A stretch of DNA of 6,087 nucleotides from Methylococcales bacterium. Lineage in GTDB: Bacteria > Pseudomonadota > Gammaproteobacteria > Methylococcales > Methylomonadaceae. The notes beneath the pieces were generated by a model, which ran no database searches, was not told the origin of the DNA, and worked only from the letters and a program-made list of their open reading frames with translations. The DNA lies in contig JAGLUC010000321.1 in NCBI GenBank assembly GCA_023134955.1, positions 1-6,087 on the forward strand. Reading direction: 5' to 3'. Of this stretch, positions 5,965-6,087 are shown piece after piece. The translations under genes were made by a program, and so were the position numbers. How positions within the stretch are numbered: the stretch's first letter is position 1; every line of letters starts with the position of its first letter.

Positions 5965-6007
5965 TGTGGCATACAGGGATTTGTTCTGTATATTTCCAAC
6001 CTCCACA
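5965..6007 (+). repeat. Nested hairpin between the REP-like elements
   Basis: TGTGG (5965-5969) pairs with CCACA (6003-6007), and inside it ATACAG (5971-5976) pairs exactly with CTGTAT (5986-5991) around a 9-nt loop. The right arm is separated from the inner stem by 11 unpaired bases. The structure is visible but modest. It may belong to one composite interspersed element together with the flanking GTAG palindromes. Confidence 0.35.
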
Positions 6008-6055
6008 TTTAGTATTAAGAGGTGCTAGTTGACTACTCCCTTTTATTTTAATCAT

Positions 6056-6087
6056 GTAGCCCGTATGAAACGAAGTGGAATACGGGG
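6056..6087 (+). repeat. REP-like palindrome, GTAG-headed, plus orientation
   Basis: GTAG (6056-6059) is followed by stem CCCGTAT (6060-6066), a 13-nt loop (GAAACGAAGTGGA) and the exact stem complement ATACGGG (6080-6086). It resembles the widespread gammaproteobacterial GTAGCCCGGATG... palindromes, from memory of the type. It runs into the window edge, so any continuation or partner copy is not seen. Confidence 0.65.

Larger units (their letters stand above)
5756..6087. other. Gene-poor, repeat-containing 3' flank
   Basis: No convincing gene lies in these 332 nt. The stretch holds an imperfect 14-nt inverted repeat (5772-5813), a GTAG-headed palindrome on the minus strand (5884-5915), a nested hairpin (5965-6007) and a second GTAG-headed palindrome at the right edge (6056-6087). 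A minus-strand frame of 47 codons (6055 to 5912) is open but lacks a ribosome site and is reported as a finding only. No canonical intrinsic terminator for the tusA-kinase transcript is visible. Confidence 0.6.

Noticed and set aside
6029..6052. TTGACT at 6029-6034 as a promoter -35 box
   Set aside because: The only -10-like sequence, TTTAAT at 6047-6052, is 12 nt away, too close, and no gene follows within the window.
5756..6087. CRISPR array or tRNA gene in the gene-poor right flank
   Set aside because: There are no regularly spaced direct repeats, and no cloverleaf or T-loop GTTCRA-type sequence could be found.

Overview
The window is an AT-rich stretch of a gammaproteobacterial chromosome. 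It carries six convincing genes and one 3' flank of repeat-like DNA with no clear gene. A full-length three-domain siroheme synthase (CysG), a TusA-family sulfur carrier and a secreted monoheme cytochrome c all fit a Gram-negative respiratory bacterium. The GTAG-headed palindrome at the right edge (stem CCCGTAT/ATACGGG) is of a kind I associate with environmental gammaproteobacteria. An AT-rich marine methanotroph (Methylococcales, Methyloprofundus-like) or a sulfur-oxidising relative is my best guess; this is inference and no single gene proves it.

Layout. 1-242: non-coding leader with a nested palindrome and a good -10 box. 243-854 (+): unrecognised inner-membrane protein with two transmembrane helices. 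971-990: strong bidirectional terminator shared with the convergent gene. 1015-1350 (-): periplasmic cytochrome c with its own likely promoter. 1528-2484 (-): lipoprotein with a seven-bladed WD40-like propeller, 29 nt downstream of cysG and probably in its operon. 2514-3896 (-): cysG. 3897-3979: short divergent intergenic region with a sigma-70-like cysG promoter and a perfect 12-bp palindrome. 3980-4210 (+): TusA-family protein. 4226-5755 (+): divergent ABC1/UbiB-family kinase-like protein, 15 nt after tusA. 5756-6087: inverted repeats, including two GTAG-headed REP-like palindromes in opposite orientation.

How the genes may work together. CysG makes siroheme for sulfite and/or nitrite reductases. 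TusA carries persulfide sulfur for tRNA thiolation, molybdenum cofactor chemistry or sulfur oxidation. The two genes are transcribed divergently from one short control region, so a shared sulfur-related control is plausible but unproven. The propeller lipoprotein and the ABC1 protein travel with cysG and tusA respectively and have no evident sulfur role. The ABC1 protein is the most unusual gene here: its KxGQ signature is replaced, its catalytic-loop consensus is altered, it has no C-terminal membrane anchor, and it has an extra soluble C-terminal domain.
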